A stretch of 64,000 nucleotides of DNA from Psychrobacillus sp042885655 (GCF_042885655.1 NZ_JBHVRO010000010.1:62001-126000); one strand, 5' to 3'; counted from the stretch's first letter, positions 43,821 through 52,984 are shown. The notes: generated by a model not told the origin, from the letters alone. Numbers and translations: made by a program.

Positions 43821-44000
43821 TTCTATTCGGTCTCATTTTTTTCTATTCGGTCAGAAATTTTTCTATCTGGTCACATTTTTTTCTATGCGGTCAGAAGTTT
43901 TTCTATCCGGTCAGAAGTTTTTCTATCCGGTCAGAAGTTTTTCTATCCGGTCATATTTTTTTCTATCCGGTCAGAAATTTTTCTATCCGGTCACATTTTT
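43821..44000. repeat. 20-bp tandem repeat array, nine units
   Basis: Nine head-to-tail units, each exactly 20 bp, consensus TTCTATCCGGTCAGAAGTTT. Two sub-types alternate in the order A-B-A-B-B-B-A-B-A, where A ends CATTTTT or a close variant and B ends AGAARTTT. Copies differ mainly in the second half. It lies between the convergent MFS and pheT genes. No spacers, so not CRISPR; a 72-codon frame through it is a by-product of repetition. Confidence 0.9.
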
Positions 44001-44025
44001 TATTCGGTAACAAATTTAGACACAT

Positions 44026-44064
44026 AAAAGAGTAGCACCAGTAATTGGTGCTACTCTTTTTTTT
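44026..44064. terminator. Bidirectional terminator for pheT and MFS genes
   Basis: A perfect 15-bp stem (44026-44040 with 44046-44060, AAAAGAGTAGCACCA and complement), loop GTAAT, T run on the plus strand and A/T on the other. Confidence 0.9.
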
Positions 44065-44069
44065 ATTTA

Positions 44070-46481
44070 CTATCCTCTTAACTCCGCTCCTGCTTGTTCT
44101 GCAAGTGCTTTTAATACTTTGTTATGTGCATTTACTACTTCTTCATCTGTCAGTGTACGTTCTGGATCGAAGTATGTTAGGGAGAATGCAACCGATTTTT
44201 TACCTGGCTCCATTTTTTCTCCTTCATATAGGTCGAATAGATGTACACCTTTTAATAATCTTCCGCCTGATAATTGGATAATTGCTTGCAGTTCGCCGGC
44301 TGCTTTTTCACTGTCTACAACTAATGCAATATCACGTGTGATTGATGGGAATTTAGAAACTGGAGCATAATATAATGCATCCACTTCTTTGTTTAATACT
44401 TTAGCTAAATTCATTTCCACTACATACGTTTCTTTCAAATCACGTGCTTTTTGCTCAGATGGGTGTAATTGTCCAATAAGTCCAATTTCTTCTCCAGCTA
44501 ATTTTATCAAAGCAGTACGTCCTGGATGTAATCCGTCTACTACAGTGCGTTCAAAAGTAAGCTCTTTTGAGTGACCGAGTAAGCCCATTAATCCTTCAAT
44601 GATTCCTTTTAATACGAAGAAATCAACTGCTTTTTTCTCACCCTGCCAGCTATGATCTACCCATTTACCTGCGATTACTGCAGCTAAATGCTCCTGTTCG
44701 TGTGGTAAGCCTGATTCTGTTTCTCCTAAGAAAACAGATCCTACTTCATAAAGAGCAACGGTTTCAGCTTGGCGTGCAGTATTGTATGTCACAGCTTCCA
44801 GTAAATGCGGAATTAAACTTTGACGAAGGATGCTTCTTTCCTCGCTCATCGGCATTAATAATTCAGTTACAGGAGCAGTTTCTAATGCAAACTTCTGAGA
44901 CATTTCTTTTGATGTTAAAGAATACGTAATTGCTTGATAAAGACCTGCACCTTCTAAATAAGCACGAACTTGGCGACGTTTAGCTTGATATGAAGTTAAG
45001 CCACCTGGTTTGGACTCTTCCACTGGTAACGTCATTGGAATTTCATCATACCCGTACATACGAGCAATTTCTTCCACAATATCCTCTGGGATTTTAATAT
45101 CTTGACGACGAGTTGGTGCTTTAATATACAAATAGCCATTTGCTGCTTGGTAATCAAATTTTAATCTTGTTAGAATAGAAGTCATGTCTTCTAACGAAAT
45201 TTTCATACCTAATCGATTATTAATAAAATCTGGTGATACTACTACTTCAAAAGGAGTTTTGTCTAACTCATCTACTAAAACAGAACCAGCTAGAACTTCT
45301 CCACCTGCAAGCTCAGCAAGAAGACTTGCTGCACGCTCCGCAGCTAAAATGACACGATTTGGATCTACACCTTTTTCAAAACGAGCACTCGCATCACTGC
45401 GTAAGTTGTGATCTTTTGACGTTTGACGAACTGATCCACTAGCAAAATATGCAGACTCAATCACAACAGTCGTTGTTCCATCGTGCACTTCCGAATTAGC
45501 TCCACCCATTACACCAGCAATTGCAACTGGCACTTTACCATTTGTAATTACTAAATGATTCGACTTAAGTGTACGTTCTTGATCGTCAAGAGTTACAATT
45601 TTTTCTCCTTCATTTGCAAGACGAACGACAATTTCCTTTGTTTCTAATCGTTCATAATCGAACGCATGAAGTGGTTGGCCGTATTCCATTAATACGTAGT
45701 TCGTGATATCGACTACGTTATTATGTGGACGAACACCTGCTGCCATAAGGCGATGCTGTAACCATAGTGGCGATTCTTTTACAACTACATTTTTCACTAC
45801 TTTTGCTACATACATTGGATTTTCTTCGATTGCATCGATTCGTAAATTTAAGTAATCTGATGCTTTCTCATTGCTTTCTCCGTATGTTGCTTCTGGATAT
45901 TTCATATCCTCCGATAAGATAGCTCCAACTTCGTAAGCTACACCAAGCATACTAAGTGCATCGGAGCGGTTAGGAGTTAAGCCAAGTTCAAGAATGGTAT
46001 CTTCTAATCCAAGTAGTGAAAGTGCACTTTCCCCAGGAGTTGCTGTTTCCGGAAGTACATAAATACCTTCTGCATATGCTTTAGGAACTAGACGTCCTTC
46101 TATTCCTAACTCTTGAAGAGAGCAAATCATTCCGTTCGACTCTTCCCCGCGAAGTTTTGCTTTTTTAATTTTTATTCCACCTGGAAGTACTGCTCCTGGA
46201 CGAGCCACGATTACTTTTTGACCAACTGCAACGTTTGGAGCTCCACAAATAATTTGTGTTGTTTCTTCCCCAACGTCCACTTGGCAAATATTTAGTTTGT
46301 CTGCTTCTGGATGCTTCACTTTTTCTTTCACGTACCCAACAACTACATTCGTCATTCCTTGCGTACGATCTATTACTGCATCGACTTCAATACCTGAACG
46401 AGTAATTTTTTCACCCAATTCTTTTGGATCAAGCCCTTGTGTATTCACATATTCTGCTAACCATTTCGTAGAAACTAACAT
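44070..46481 (-). CDS. pheT: Phenylalanyl-tRNA synthetase beta subunit
   Basis: 803 residues. Order: N-terminal EMAP/OB tRNA-binding domain (VVGYVKEKVKHPEADKLNICQVDVG, about 47-150), the B3/B4 editing region (NPMYVAKVVKNVVVKESPLWLQHRL; IVTLDDQERTL), B5 (IKIPEDIVEEIARMYGYDEIP), the inactive synthetase-like core and the C-terminal anticodon-binding FDX-ACB domain (PVSKFPSITRDIALVVD). Functions as an alpha2-beta2 tetramer with PheS; 12 bases separate the genes. Confidence 0.98.
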   Translation of the reverse strand: MLVSTKWLAEYVNTQGLDPKELGEKITRSGIEVDAVIDRTQGMTNVVVGYVKEKVKHPEADKLNICQVDVGEETTQIICGAPNVAVGQKVIVARPGAVLPGGIKIKKAKLRGEESNGMICSLQELGIEGRLVPKAYAEGIYVLPETATPGESALSLLGLEDTILELGLTPNRSDALSMLGVAYEVGAILSEDMKYPEATYGESNEKASDYLNLRIDAIEENPMYVAKVVKNVVVKESPLWLQHRLMAAGVRPHNNVVDITNYVLMEYGQPLHAFDYERLETKEIVVRLANEGEKIVTLDDQERTLKSNHLVITNGKVPVAIAGVMGGANSEVHDGTTTVVIESAYFASGSVRQTSKDHNLRSDASARFEKGVDPNRVILAAERAASLLAELAGGEVLAGSVLVDELDKTPFEVVVSPDFINNRLGMKISLEDMTSILTRLKFDYQAANGYLYIKAPTRRQDIKIPEDIVEEIARMYGYDEIPMTLPVEESKPGGLTSYQAKRRQVRAYLEGAGLYQAITYSLTSKEMSQKFALETAPVTELLMPMSEERSILRQSLIPHLLEAVTYNTARQAETVALYEVGSVFLGETESGLPHEQEHLAAVIAGKWVDHSWQGEKKAVDFFVLKGIIEGLMGLLGHSKELTFERTVVDGLHPGRTALIKLAGEEIGLIGQLHPSEQKARDLKETYVVEMNLAKVLNKEVDALYYAPVSKFPSITRDIALVVDSEKAAGELQAIIQLSGGRLLKGVHLFDLYEGEKMEPGKKSVAFSLTYFDPERTLTDEEVVNAHNKVLKALAEQAGAELRG

Positions 46482-46493
46482 GTCATTTCCTCC

Positions 46494-47531
46494 TTACACT
46501 TCTGATCGGTGGAATTGCGATAAGAAACGCACATCATTCGTATAGAAATGACGAATATCTTCCACTCCATATTTCAACATTGCGATACGTTCTGGACCCA
46601 TACCAAATGCAAATCCAGATAGTTTTTTCGAATCATAGCCAGCCATTTCAAGTACGTTTGGATGAACCATTCCAGCACCTAGAATTTCAATCCACCCTGT
46701 TTTCTTACATACGTTACAGCCACTGCCGCCACATTTGAAGCAAGAAATATCCATTTCAACAGATGGCTCTGTGAATGGGAAAAAGCTTGGGCGTAGACGA
46801 ATTTCACGATCGTCACCAAACATTTTCTTTGCAAATACAGAAAGTGTTCCTTTTAAATCACTCATGCGAATATTTTCGCCAATAACAAGTCCTTCGATTT
46901 GCGTGAATTGATGTGAATGTGTCGCATCATCATTGTCACGACGGTAAACTTTACCTGGGCAAATGATTTTAATCGGCTTACCTTCTTTTGCTTCCATCGT
47001 ACGGGCTTGAACTGGTGATGTATGTGTACGAAGTAAAATATCTTCCGAAATATAGAAAGAATCCTGCATATCACGAGCTGGATGTCCTTTTGGTAAGTTT
47101 AATGCTTCGAAATTGTAGTAATCTTTCTCTACTTCTGGACCTTCCGCAATTTCATAGCCCATACTAATAAATAAATCTTCAATCTCCTCAACAACACGAG
47201 TAAGTGGATGATGATTTCCTGTTTTCACAGGGCGACCTGGTAAAGTAACATCGATCGATTCTTTCGCTAATTGTTCTTGGATTGCTTGCTCTTGAAGTAA
47301 TGTCATGCGAGCCTCTAACACTTCTGTTACCTCTTCACGCACTACATTGACAAGTGCCCCCATTTTCGGACGTTCTTCTGCAGGAAGTTTACCCATTCCT
47401 TTTAATAAGTCCGTAATCGGTCCCTTTTTCCCTAAATAAGCAACACGTACATCATTTAATTCTTTCACATTCATTGAAGCTTCGATCTTTTGTAACGCTT
47501 CTTCTTTTAACTGTTGAAGTTGTGCTTCCAT
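46494..47531 (-). CDS. pheS: Phenylalanyl-tRNA synthetase alpha subunit
   Basis: The 345-residue catalytic subunit of class II synthetase. N-terminal coiled coil binds tRNA (residues about 1-90). Motif 2 region is VYRRDNDDATHSHQFTQIEGLVI, followed by FFPFTEPSVEMDISCFKCGGSGCNVCKKTGWIEILGAGMVHPNVL and motif 3 GFAFGMGPERIAMLKYG. Controlled by the T-box leader upstream. Confidence 0.98.
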   Translation of the reverse strand: MEAQLQQLKEEALQKIEASMNVKELNDVRVAYLGKKGPITDLLKGMGKLPAEERPKMGALVNVVREEVTEVLEARMTLLQEQAIQEQLAKESIDVTLPGRPVKTGNHHPLTRVVEEIEDLFISMGYEIAEGPEVEKDYYNFEALNLPKGHPARDMQDSFYISEDILLRTHTSPVQARTMEAKEGKPIKIICPGKVYRRDNDDATHSHQFTQIEGLVIGENIRMSDLKGTLSVFAKKMFGDDREIRLRPSFFPFTEPSVEMDISCFKCGGSGCNVCKKTGWIEILGAGMVHPNVLEMAGYDSKKLSGFAFGMGPERIAMLKYGVEDIRHFYTNDVRFLSQFHRSEV

Positions 47532-47562
47532 GTTTTACATCCTCCTTATTCAAATTCGCCTT

Positions 47563-47650
47563 TGCGTAATTGGTCCAAATTTTGCATCGAGCTCGCCTCG
47601 ATTAACTATTTTACAAAATCTGTAACATCCGCCTGAGGGTCTATTTTCAA
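47563..47650. repeat. Nested-stem repeat, family E, copy 2
   Basis: Middle stem CAAATTTTG (47576-47584) with CAAAATCTG (47614-47622, one G-T type mismatch) and inner stem ATCGAG (47586-47591) with CTCGAT (47597-47602), then ACATCCGCCTGAGG. It aligns with 11032-11132, where the inner stem is CACCTAGC/GCTAGGTG. Confidence 0.65.
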
Positions 47651-47685
47651 TCAGCATGTTTCTGGATGATTAAAATTAGTCAAAA

Positions 47686-47960
47686 TAAAAACCCCGCCCC
47701 TATAAAAGGGACGAGGACTAATTTCGCGGTACCACCCTGATTATTGCACAATAATTAGTGCAATCACTCAATTCGATTAACGGCTCTACACCGGCGCACC
47801 TTTACAGCAATTGCTGGTCCCGGTGGCAGCTAGCGGGGTGAACTTCTATATGCATTCTCTATTTACACTTTCAGTCTAGGTGTAAAATCCCTTTTTTCGA
47901 ATCGTCATATATACTTTTCCCGATGACAGCTTTTTCATTTATCAAATTACATTCTATTAT
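47686..47960 (-). promoter_or_regulatory. Phenylalanine T-box leader of pheST
   Basis: The T-box AGGGTGGTACCGCGAAAT lies at 47721-47738 and is followed by the terminator CCTCGTCCC...GGGGCGGGG plus T run (47686-47720). In Stem I an AGTA motif and, on the opposite side, TTC (47842-47840) followed by A fit the specifier loop for phenylalanine. Uncharged tRNA-Phe should favour the antiterminator and turn on pheST. Confidence 0.95.
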
Positions 47961-47991
47961 ACGGAGTTTTAAATATTTCTTCAAGTATGAT

Positions 47992-48756
47992 TTATTTTAA
48001 GGTTAGACTATACAGAAGAATTCCAGTTGCAACTGCTACATTTAGTGATTCAGCTTGTCCTAAAAGTGGCACTATAATGTTTTGATCTGTTTTTTCTAGC
48101 AGTTCTGGGTTGATGCCACTTCCTTCATTACCAACGATTAAAGCAAACGCATCGTCTTTTTTAACATCATTATATGGGGTGGAGTTTTCAAAAGCAGTAC
48201 CATACACAGGTACTTGGCGCTCTTTTAACTGATCTACCCATGAATGTAGATCACCTTTTATAACGGGAACATGAAAATGTGAACCTTGTGCAGATCTGAG
48301 AGTTTTTGAATTATAAGCATCTGCTGATCCTTTTCCAAGAATCACCGCATCAATACCAGCAGCATCCGCCGTGCGAATCATCGTGCCAATATTTCCTGGA
48401 TCTTGAACTGCATCTATTAATAATAGACGATTCCATTTTGTTTGTTCTTGTTCATCCACAGTTTGTTGCTTACAATGTGCGAATATACCTTGTGTATGTT
48501 CCGTTTCTGCAAGTTCTTTTTTTATGACATCATTTATTTCAACCATTTCTAAATTATCGACGTCCCAATTTACAGGAACTTCTGCACTATCACTTATTAT
48601 AATCGTTAGCACATTTCCTTTTTGTTTAATCGCTTCTTCAACTAAATGATAACCTTCTATTATGAATTCGCCTGTTTTATCACGTTCTTTGCGAACACTT
48701 AATAGTTTTTTCCAATGCTTCACAAGCGCATTTTGTTGGGACTCAATTCGTTTCAT
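47992..48756 (-). CDS. ysgA: TrmH/SpoU-family RNA 2'-O-methyltransferase (YsgA)
   Basis: 254 residues. The N-terminal substrate-binding domain starts MKRIESQQNALVKHWKKLLSVRKERDKTGEFIIEGYHLVEEAI. The C-terminal SPOUT knot shows the three family motifs: LIDAVQDPGNIGTMIRTADAAG, LIVGNEGSGINPELLE and VPLLGQAESLNVAVATGILLYSL. It probably modifies rRNA; the precise site is unknown. Adjacent to sspI as in B. subtilis. Confidence 0.94.
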   Translation of the reverse strand: MKRIESQQNALVKHWKKLLSVRKERDKTGEFIIEGYHLVEEAIKQKGNVLTIIISDSAEVPVNWDVDNLEMVEINDVIKKELAETEHTQGIFAHCKQQTVDEQEQTKWNRLLLIDAVQDPGNIGTMIRTADAAGIDAVILGKGSADAYNSKTLRSAQGSHFHVPVIKGDLHSWVDQLKERQVPVYGTAFENSTPYNDVKKDDAFALIVGNEGSGINPELLEKTDQNIIVPLLGQAESLNVAVATGILLYSLTLK

Positions 48757-48847
48757 TTATATGTAACCGCCTTTTTTATTTAATAGTAACAAATTCATGT
48801 ATAGCTTGCGAGAGTTTGGGGAACATAATTTCGAGGAGTGATGAAAA

Positions 48848-49057
48848 ATGGACTTTCAAATTCGAGAAGCAATATCAGCTAATATGAAAGGAAATAATGC
48901 ATCTGAAATTCGAGCTGTAGTAGAAGATGCGATTCAAAGAGGAGAGGAACATTTACTGCCTGGCCTTGGCGTTTTTTTCGAAAAATGGTGGAAAAATACG
49001 GATGACACCAAGAAAGATGCCGTATTAAATGAACTAGCAACTGCATTTGCACAATAA
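48848..49057 (+). CDS. sspI: Small acid-soluble spore protein I
   Basis: A 69-residue minor spore protein made in the forespore: MDFQIREAISANMKGN, ending VLNELATAFAQ, the SspI family pattern. ATG with GAGGAG upstream. CATAAT and TGTATA lie upstream with spacing a little too long for a clean sigma-G promoter. It confirms a spore-forming host. Confidence 0.94.
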   Translation: MDFQIREAISANMKGNNASEIRAVVEDAIQRGEEHLLPGLGVFFEKWWKNTDDTKKDAVLNELATAFAQ

Positions 49058-49102
49058 AAATCATCCGTGAAGATGTATTTACTCTTCACGGATGATTTTT
49101 AT
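49054..49102. terminator. Bidirectional terminator after sspI
   Basis: AAAAATCATCCGTGAAGA (49056-49073) pairs perfectly with 49083-49100; T run on each strand. Serves sspI and the convergent membrane-protein gene. Confidence 0.9.
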
Positions 49103-49602
49103 TCTTCGTCTGTATACATGACATAACGGCGTACATTGACATAATAAATAATATATTGTGCAAAAGAAAGAACTACAATATTTATAATGATTAATAATTG
49201 GGAAGTAGGGATTAATAAATGAAAGAGTGCTGAAAAAGGCAATGACCAAGAAAAGAAAGTATATACTTTTTTAGTTGCATCTCTTGTAATCATTTGCCAT
49301 GCCTCATCGTCTTCCATATATTCAAGAGGCTTAGTTCTCCAAACTGATAATTTATTTGTTGGGTTTTCTTTATTATATTTGGATAACTTACTTGATAGAA
49401 TAATTACCATAATGATAAACAATGGAATTAATAGAAACATAATGCCCCCCTCCAATGCCTCAAGCTGTATAGAATAAGAAAATGATGTTTTGTCATTCAC
49501 ATAAGTAGTGACTGAACCATTAACTATAAATGCAGCCACCATAAATATCAGCATAAAACCAATCTGCCATAGCGGGTAATGCAATCGAAAATCTTTTTTC
49601 AT
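49099..49602 (-). CDS. Membrane protein partnered with XRE regulator
   Basis: A 167-residue protein with four hydrophobic segments (LWQIGFMLIFMVAAFIV; GGIMFLLIPLFIIMVIIL; VYTFFSWSLPFSALFHLLI; LLIIINIVVLSFAQYIIYY) separated by a charged cytoplasmic loop. No family recognised with certainty. The ATG at 49602 is preferred: AGGGGAGG is 7 bases upstream, and it overlaps the stop of the XRE gene by 4 bases (ATGA), so the two are translationally coupled. Confidence 0.75.
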   Translation of the reverse strand: MKKDFRLHYPLWQIGFMLIFMVAAFIVNGSVTTYVNDKTSFSYSIQLEALEGGIMFLLIPLFIIMVIILSSKLSKYNKENPTNKLSVWRTKPLEYMEDDEAWQMITRDATKKVYTFFSWSLPFSALFHLLIPTSQLLIIINIVVLSFAQYIIYYVNVRRYVMYTDEE

Positions 49603-49808
49603 TTCCATTCCTCCCCTTCTAACCAAAATAGTTCATCCACTTTACATTCAAGAATATGGGCAAGTTTTAAAGAAAGTGTAATTGAAGGAGAAAATTCCCC
49701 TTTTTCGATAAATCCGATTGTTTGTCTTGTAACACCAGCTTTCTTCCCCAGTTCTCCTTGTGTATAGCTGAACCTTGCCCGTAACTCTTTTACTCGATTT
49801 TTAAGCAT
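49599..49808 (-). CDS. XRE-family regulator (YozG/RstR-like)
   Basis: A 69-residue single-domain HTH: VKELRARFSYTQGELGKKAGVTRQTIGFIEKGEFSPSITLSLKLAHILECKVDELFWLEGEE. This group is usually found beside a membrane protein that it regulates. An AT-rich upstream region contains the imperfect palindrome TAATGTATACATAACATT (about 49855-49872), a possible operator. Confidence 0.9.
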   Translation of the reverse strand: MLKNRVKELRARFSYTQGELGKKAGVTRQTIGFIEKGEFSPSITLSLKLAHILECKVDELFWLEGEEWK

Positions 49809-49937
49809 ATTTTAGACCCCTCTTCCAACATGTTAACTATTATACTCTAAAAGTAATGTATACATAACATTTTGTCAATTATTATTAACTAAATGTTACT
49901 TATACTTTGCTTCATTTCTCCCTATAAAAATCGTATT

Positions 49938-49972
49938 AAAAAAGCAAAACGATTTCTCGTTTTGCTTTATTG
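49938..49972 (-). terminator. Terminator of the YesK-like gene
   Basis: AAAGCAAAACG/CGTTTTGCTTT (49941-49951 with 49958-49968) followed by TTTT on the minus strand. Confidence 0.85.
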
Positions 49973-49975
49973 ATG

Positions 49976-50236
49976 TTAGATCTTCTTGAATTTTGTAAGC
50001 AATGAAATAGCTGTGCCAATAAATGAACCTATTGTAATGCAAATAAACATAATGAAAAAACCCATTGATTCCCAGCCGTTCATTGTGAAAATGCTTACGA
50101 CAGCGATTACAAATGATATCCCTATTAATAGAACACTAGGTATCCAATACTTGGAATAATTCTTTTTTCGTAGAATAGATGATGAAATAGAAACTATGAT
50201 GATTGTAACTAAAGTTATATAAACAAAAATTTGCAA
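49976..50236 (-). CDS. YesK-like small membrane protein
   Basis: An 86-residue protein with three hydrophobic segments. The middle reads YWIPSVLLIGISFVIAVVSIFTMNGWESMGFFIMFICITIGSFIGTAISLL, which fits the YesK family, known from Bacillales and of unknown function. A single-gene unit with its own terminator. Confidence 0.72.
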   Translation of the reverse strand: MQIFVYITLVTIIIVSISSSILRKKNYSKYWIPSVLLIGISFVIAVVSIFTMNGWESMGFFIMFICITIGSFIGTAISLLTKFKKI

Positions 50237-50626
50237 AAAGTTTCTCTCCCTACGGTATTATTTAGCGGAAAAATTACCCACTATTTCTTTATTCTATCTG
50301 AAATACCGGTAAATAATAAGGCTAGATTAAAGTTAAAGGTTGATTTAAAATGCACATAAAAAATGAGCTGGGAAATGTATCTCCAAGCTCATTGTATTTT
50401 GATGTCGATTTTTTACAGCACCTCGTTAGTGTAAGTACTGGACATATTTTAAAGAATCCAGTTGCAACAATATTTTATGTCTTCTAGTTTGAATACCTTC
50501 TTTTTAACTTTAGTAATGAAAATAAGCCGATATTATGCAACTCTGTATAAAAAGCTCCATAATATCGGCTCTAAGGATTTTATACGTTATAGAAGATTAG
50601 CTTTTCGATACATTGACAGAGCCTAC
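50237..50626. other. Non-coding gap with two hairpins
   Basis: No gene seen. Hairpins: AATGAGCT/AGCTCATT (50362-50369 with 50386-50393) and a perfect AGCCGATATTATG/CATAATATCGGCT (50524-50536 with 50558-50570) with a 21-base loop; the latter, followed by TATTTTC on the minus strand, probably ends the 50627-51874 gene. Confidence 0.6.
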
Positions 50627-51874
50627 CTAATTAAAAATTAGAGGAAAAGTAAATATAACGAAAGCTGCCCAAAGTCCGTAGATCGGCAAATACTTAGTAA
50701 CGGCATCTTGAATAGTTGAAGGTCCGGATTTGTTTTGTAGAAAACGCTTATAGGAGAGCATAATCCAAATTAGATTTGCCCAGATAAGTATGTTTACTCC
50801 TAAAACAGCAAGTCTATTAGGCGTAATCCCATAAGATGAAAGTCTGAACACGATGGCTGACAAAGCCACACTGTCAATGATAAGCGCAAGAACAATTAAG
50901 GCAAAATTTATATAATCTGAAATGTTCTTTTTCTCGTCTGAGTCGCTCTCGATAATGGAAAATATGGTAACAGCCAATACACCAAGGAGTATTCCGTTGA
51001 AGGCTATCAGGAAATTGCGGTCCAAGAATGGATTTTTTCCGACCCATATAACCGTTATTAGATAGACCAACAATGTGACCAGGACAAGTGGACTAAAAAT
51101 TTTAGCTATATATGGTGAAATATTCTTAGCAAGTTTAAGATTCATTGAAACCAGGTATGCAGCCACAATAGCGAGAGCGGCTGCACCAAATAAAACAACA
51201 TTACTGAAATAAAAGTCTTCTATATCCAAGCCAATAAAGCTAAATAACTGCATGGTTAATGCTGCTAGTACCATTCCGCTAACTGCCATGCTGGCGTAGA
51301 GAATACAATATTCCAAATTAAATTTAATATAGGCTAATCTTGTACTGCCTTTTGAATATTCATTTCCTGTAAATGCAAGCCCTACCAATACCCATAAGAA
51401 TATGGGAAGGTGTAAATAAGCAAGGATAATACTGTCTTTATAATTTAATGGCAACATATTAAGATAAAAGCCGGAAATTAGGAACAACGCTGCAAGGGAA
51501 TAAATAACACTTTTTTTCGGAGTATTATTGTAAACAAAATAGGCAGCAAGAAAGGGAATTATTCCAAAAGCCAGGTTAATTGGAGCAATTGCTTCCTGTT
51601 CGACAAAATGGAAAATGATCCTAGTGCTTATCCCGGCCAGAATGGCTAAAATGCCCATGAATAAGAAACCTTTTTGAAGAAAGGAAGATTTTTCTGTATT
51701 TGCCGTCTCCTTGAAATGCAATCTTTCATACCAAACACCAAGAACCTGAGAATCAGGATTTTGTTCCCATGCGTGTGAGAATGACTTTTTAAAAGCTTTC
51801 GGGTCTTTTCTATACAGTCTCTCCATCTCATGAGGGTTAGCAATATTTTCAATAATCAAATTGTTAATGTCCAT
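50627..51874 (-). CDS. Polytopic membrane protein, possibly DUF4153-type
   Basis: A 415-residue protein: about 65 hydrophilic residues (MDINNLIIENIANPHEMERLYRKDPKAFKKSFSHAWEQNP) and then about 11-12 membrane helices. No transporter signature seen; the overall form recalls DUF4153 proteins, but I am not certain. Its base composition is somewhat less AT-rich than its neighbours, a hint of acquisition. It is third in a minus-strand set after a DUF2975 gene and an XRE gene. Confidence 0.75.
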   Translation of the reverse strand: MDINNLIIENIANPHEMERLYRKDPKAFKKSFSHAWEQNPDSQVLGVWYERLHFKETANTEKSSFLQKGFLFMGILAILAGISTRIIFHFVEQEAIAPINLAFGIIPFLAAYFVYNNTPKKSVIYSLAALFLISGFYLNMLPLNYKDSIILAYLHLPIFLWVLVGLAFTGNEYSKGSTRLAYIKFNLEYCILYASMAVSGMVLAALTMQLFSFIGLDIEDFYFSNVVLFGAAALAIVAAYLVSMNLKLAKNISPYIAKIFSPLVLVTLLVYLITVIWVGKNPFLDRNFLIAFNGILLGVLAVTIFSIIESDSDEKKNISDYINFALIVLALIIDSVALSAIVFRLSSYGITPNRLAVLGVNILIWANLIWIMLSYKRFLQNKSGPSTIQDAVTKYLPIYGLWAAFVIFTFPLIFN

Positions 51875-51921
51875 AGTTATACCCCCCTAATAATTGTTAT
51901 ATTAAGTTTCCTCCACAATAT

Positions 51922-52137
51922 TTAACTGTCTTCGTCACTTTTGTATTCTAAAATATCTCCAGGCTGACATTCTAAAGCCTTACAAATTGCCTCTAACGTG
52001 GATAATCGAATCGCTTTCGCCTTTCCATTTTTTAATATAGAAAGGTTTGCCATTGTTATGCCAACCTTCTCCGAAAGTTCTGTTACGCTCATTTTCCTTT
52101 TTGCTAACATCACATCAATATTGATTATAATTGCCAT
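51922..52137 (-). CDS. XRE-family regulator (YozG-like)
   Basis: A 71-residue HTH protein: MLAKRKMSVTELSEKVGITMANLSILKNGKAKAIRLSTLEAICKALECQPGDILEYK. This type is typically paired with a DUF2975 membrane protein, and here the DUF2975 gene ends 11 bases upstream, so they form one unit. Its targets are probably the local genes. Confidence 0.92.
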   Translation of the reverse strand: MAIIINIDVMLAKRKMSVTELSEKVGITMANLSILKNGKAKAIRLSTLEAICKALECQPGDILEYKSDEDS

Positions 52138-52148
52138 TTTTATTCACC

Positions 52149-52631
52149 TCAGACCGTTAAATCATTTTCTGATTTGATATTAATTGCTTCTTGTAAAAGT
52201 TTTTGGAGAACAGCCGCAAAGACTGCAATAACCATCGAAGCAAAAGGAACAACCAATCCTACAAAGATAACTCCTGGTGCGTCGTCTACTTCCGCAAAGA
52301 TATAGAATAGCGGCCAAACTAGCACATGCAAAATACTGATTGTGATGGCACAGTATTTGATTTTCTTTAAAGCTTTTACAGATGAATCGGAGAAAGCTTT
52401 ATTTTTGTCAATATAGCGTAAGAGTTTGAAAGCCTGATACAATGCAAAGTAAAAAGGTATCGCCGATGCATCAAAAGCGATGAAAACGAGATATTTTATA
52501 AAAGCAAAATCTGGTAGCAATTTTGCTGCAAGATTCGCCATCTCAGGCACTAAAAAAATGCACAGAGCAAGAACTGGGGCTCCCAAAAGAATAACAGCTA
52601 TTTTTAAAAACAACGTTGTTACTTTTTCCAT
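52149..52631 (-). CDS. DUF2975 membrane protein
   Basis: 160 residues with four predicted helices: VTTLFLKIAVILLGAPVLALCIFLVP, YLVFIAFDASAIPFYFALYQAFKLLRYIDKNKAFSDSSVKALKKIKYCAI (the conserved family core), LHVLVWPLFYIFA and VIFVGLVVPFASMVIAVFAAVLQKL. The start at 52631 is chosen because GAGGTG sits upstream; the GTG at 52640 overlaps it. Function of the family unknown; constantly coupled to a small XRE regulator. Confidence 0.88.
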   Translation of the reverse strand: MEKVTTLFLKIAVILLGAPVLALCIFLVPEMANLAAKLLPDFAFIKYLVFIAFDASAIPFYFALYQAFKLLRYIDKNKAFSDSSVKALKKIKYCAITISILHVLVWPLFYIFAEVDDAPGVIFVGLVVPFASMVIAVFAAVLQKLLQEAINIKSENDLTV

Positions 52632-52820
52632 AAAAAGCACCTCACTTATTTATTCTGATTTTGATTTTAATATATAATTTATCGTTTTACAATAAATTTT
52701 TATTAATTTAAATAACATTTTTATTGTAGGTTATTGTTTTAAGCAAAAATAAAAAGCATTCCTCATTCAAAGAAATGCTCTATAATTTTAAACCATTAAA
52801 TTTATAACTTGTACAACTAA

Positions 52821-52895
52821 CCTGCTGCGTTAGTTCGATAAGAAAAAACTACTTCTAAAGGCAGCCTCTTGTTCTGCTAAAGCACCCTTCGTATT
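52821..52895. repeat. AT-rich module, family D, copy 1
   Basis: GCTGCGTTAGTTCGATAAGA and, downstream, CTGCTAAAGCACCC. The same blocks recur at 53.4, 54.1, 55.0 and 55.9 kb, only inside this accessory stretch. Confidence 0.55.
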
Positions 52896-52984
52896 ATAAA
52901 GTCAGCCAGATTTCGTATAACAAGCGAAGCTATGATACTACAAAGAAGGAAATGAGGTACCGAATCTTTAGGAGGAGATATTTG

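Noticed and set aside
43792..44010. 72-codon repetitive frame and a possible CRISPR array
   Set aside because: The frame is a by-product of a 20-bp tandem repeat (period not a multiple of three, so the peptide repeat is scrambled). There are no spacers and no cas genes.
48780..48840. Sigma-G promoter for sspI
   Set aside because: TGTATA and CATAAT are present but the spacing (20 bases) is longer than usual, so I do not list it as a site.
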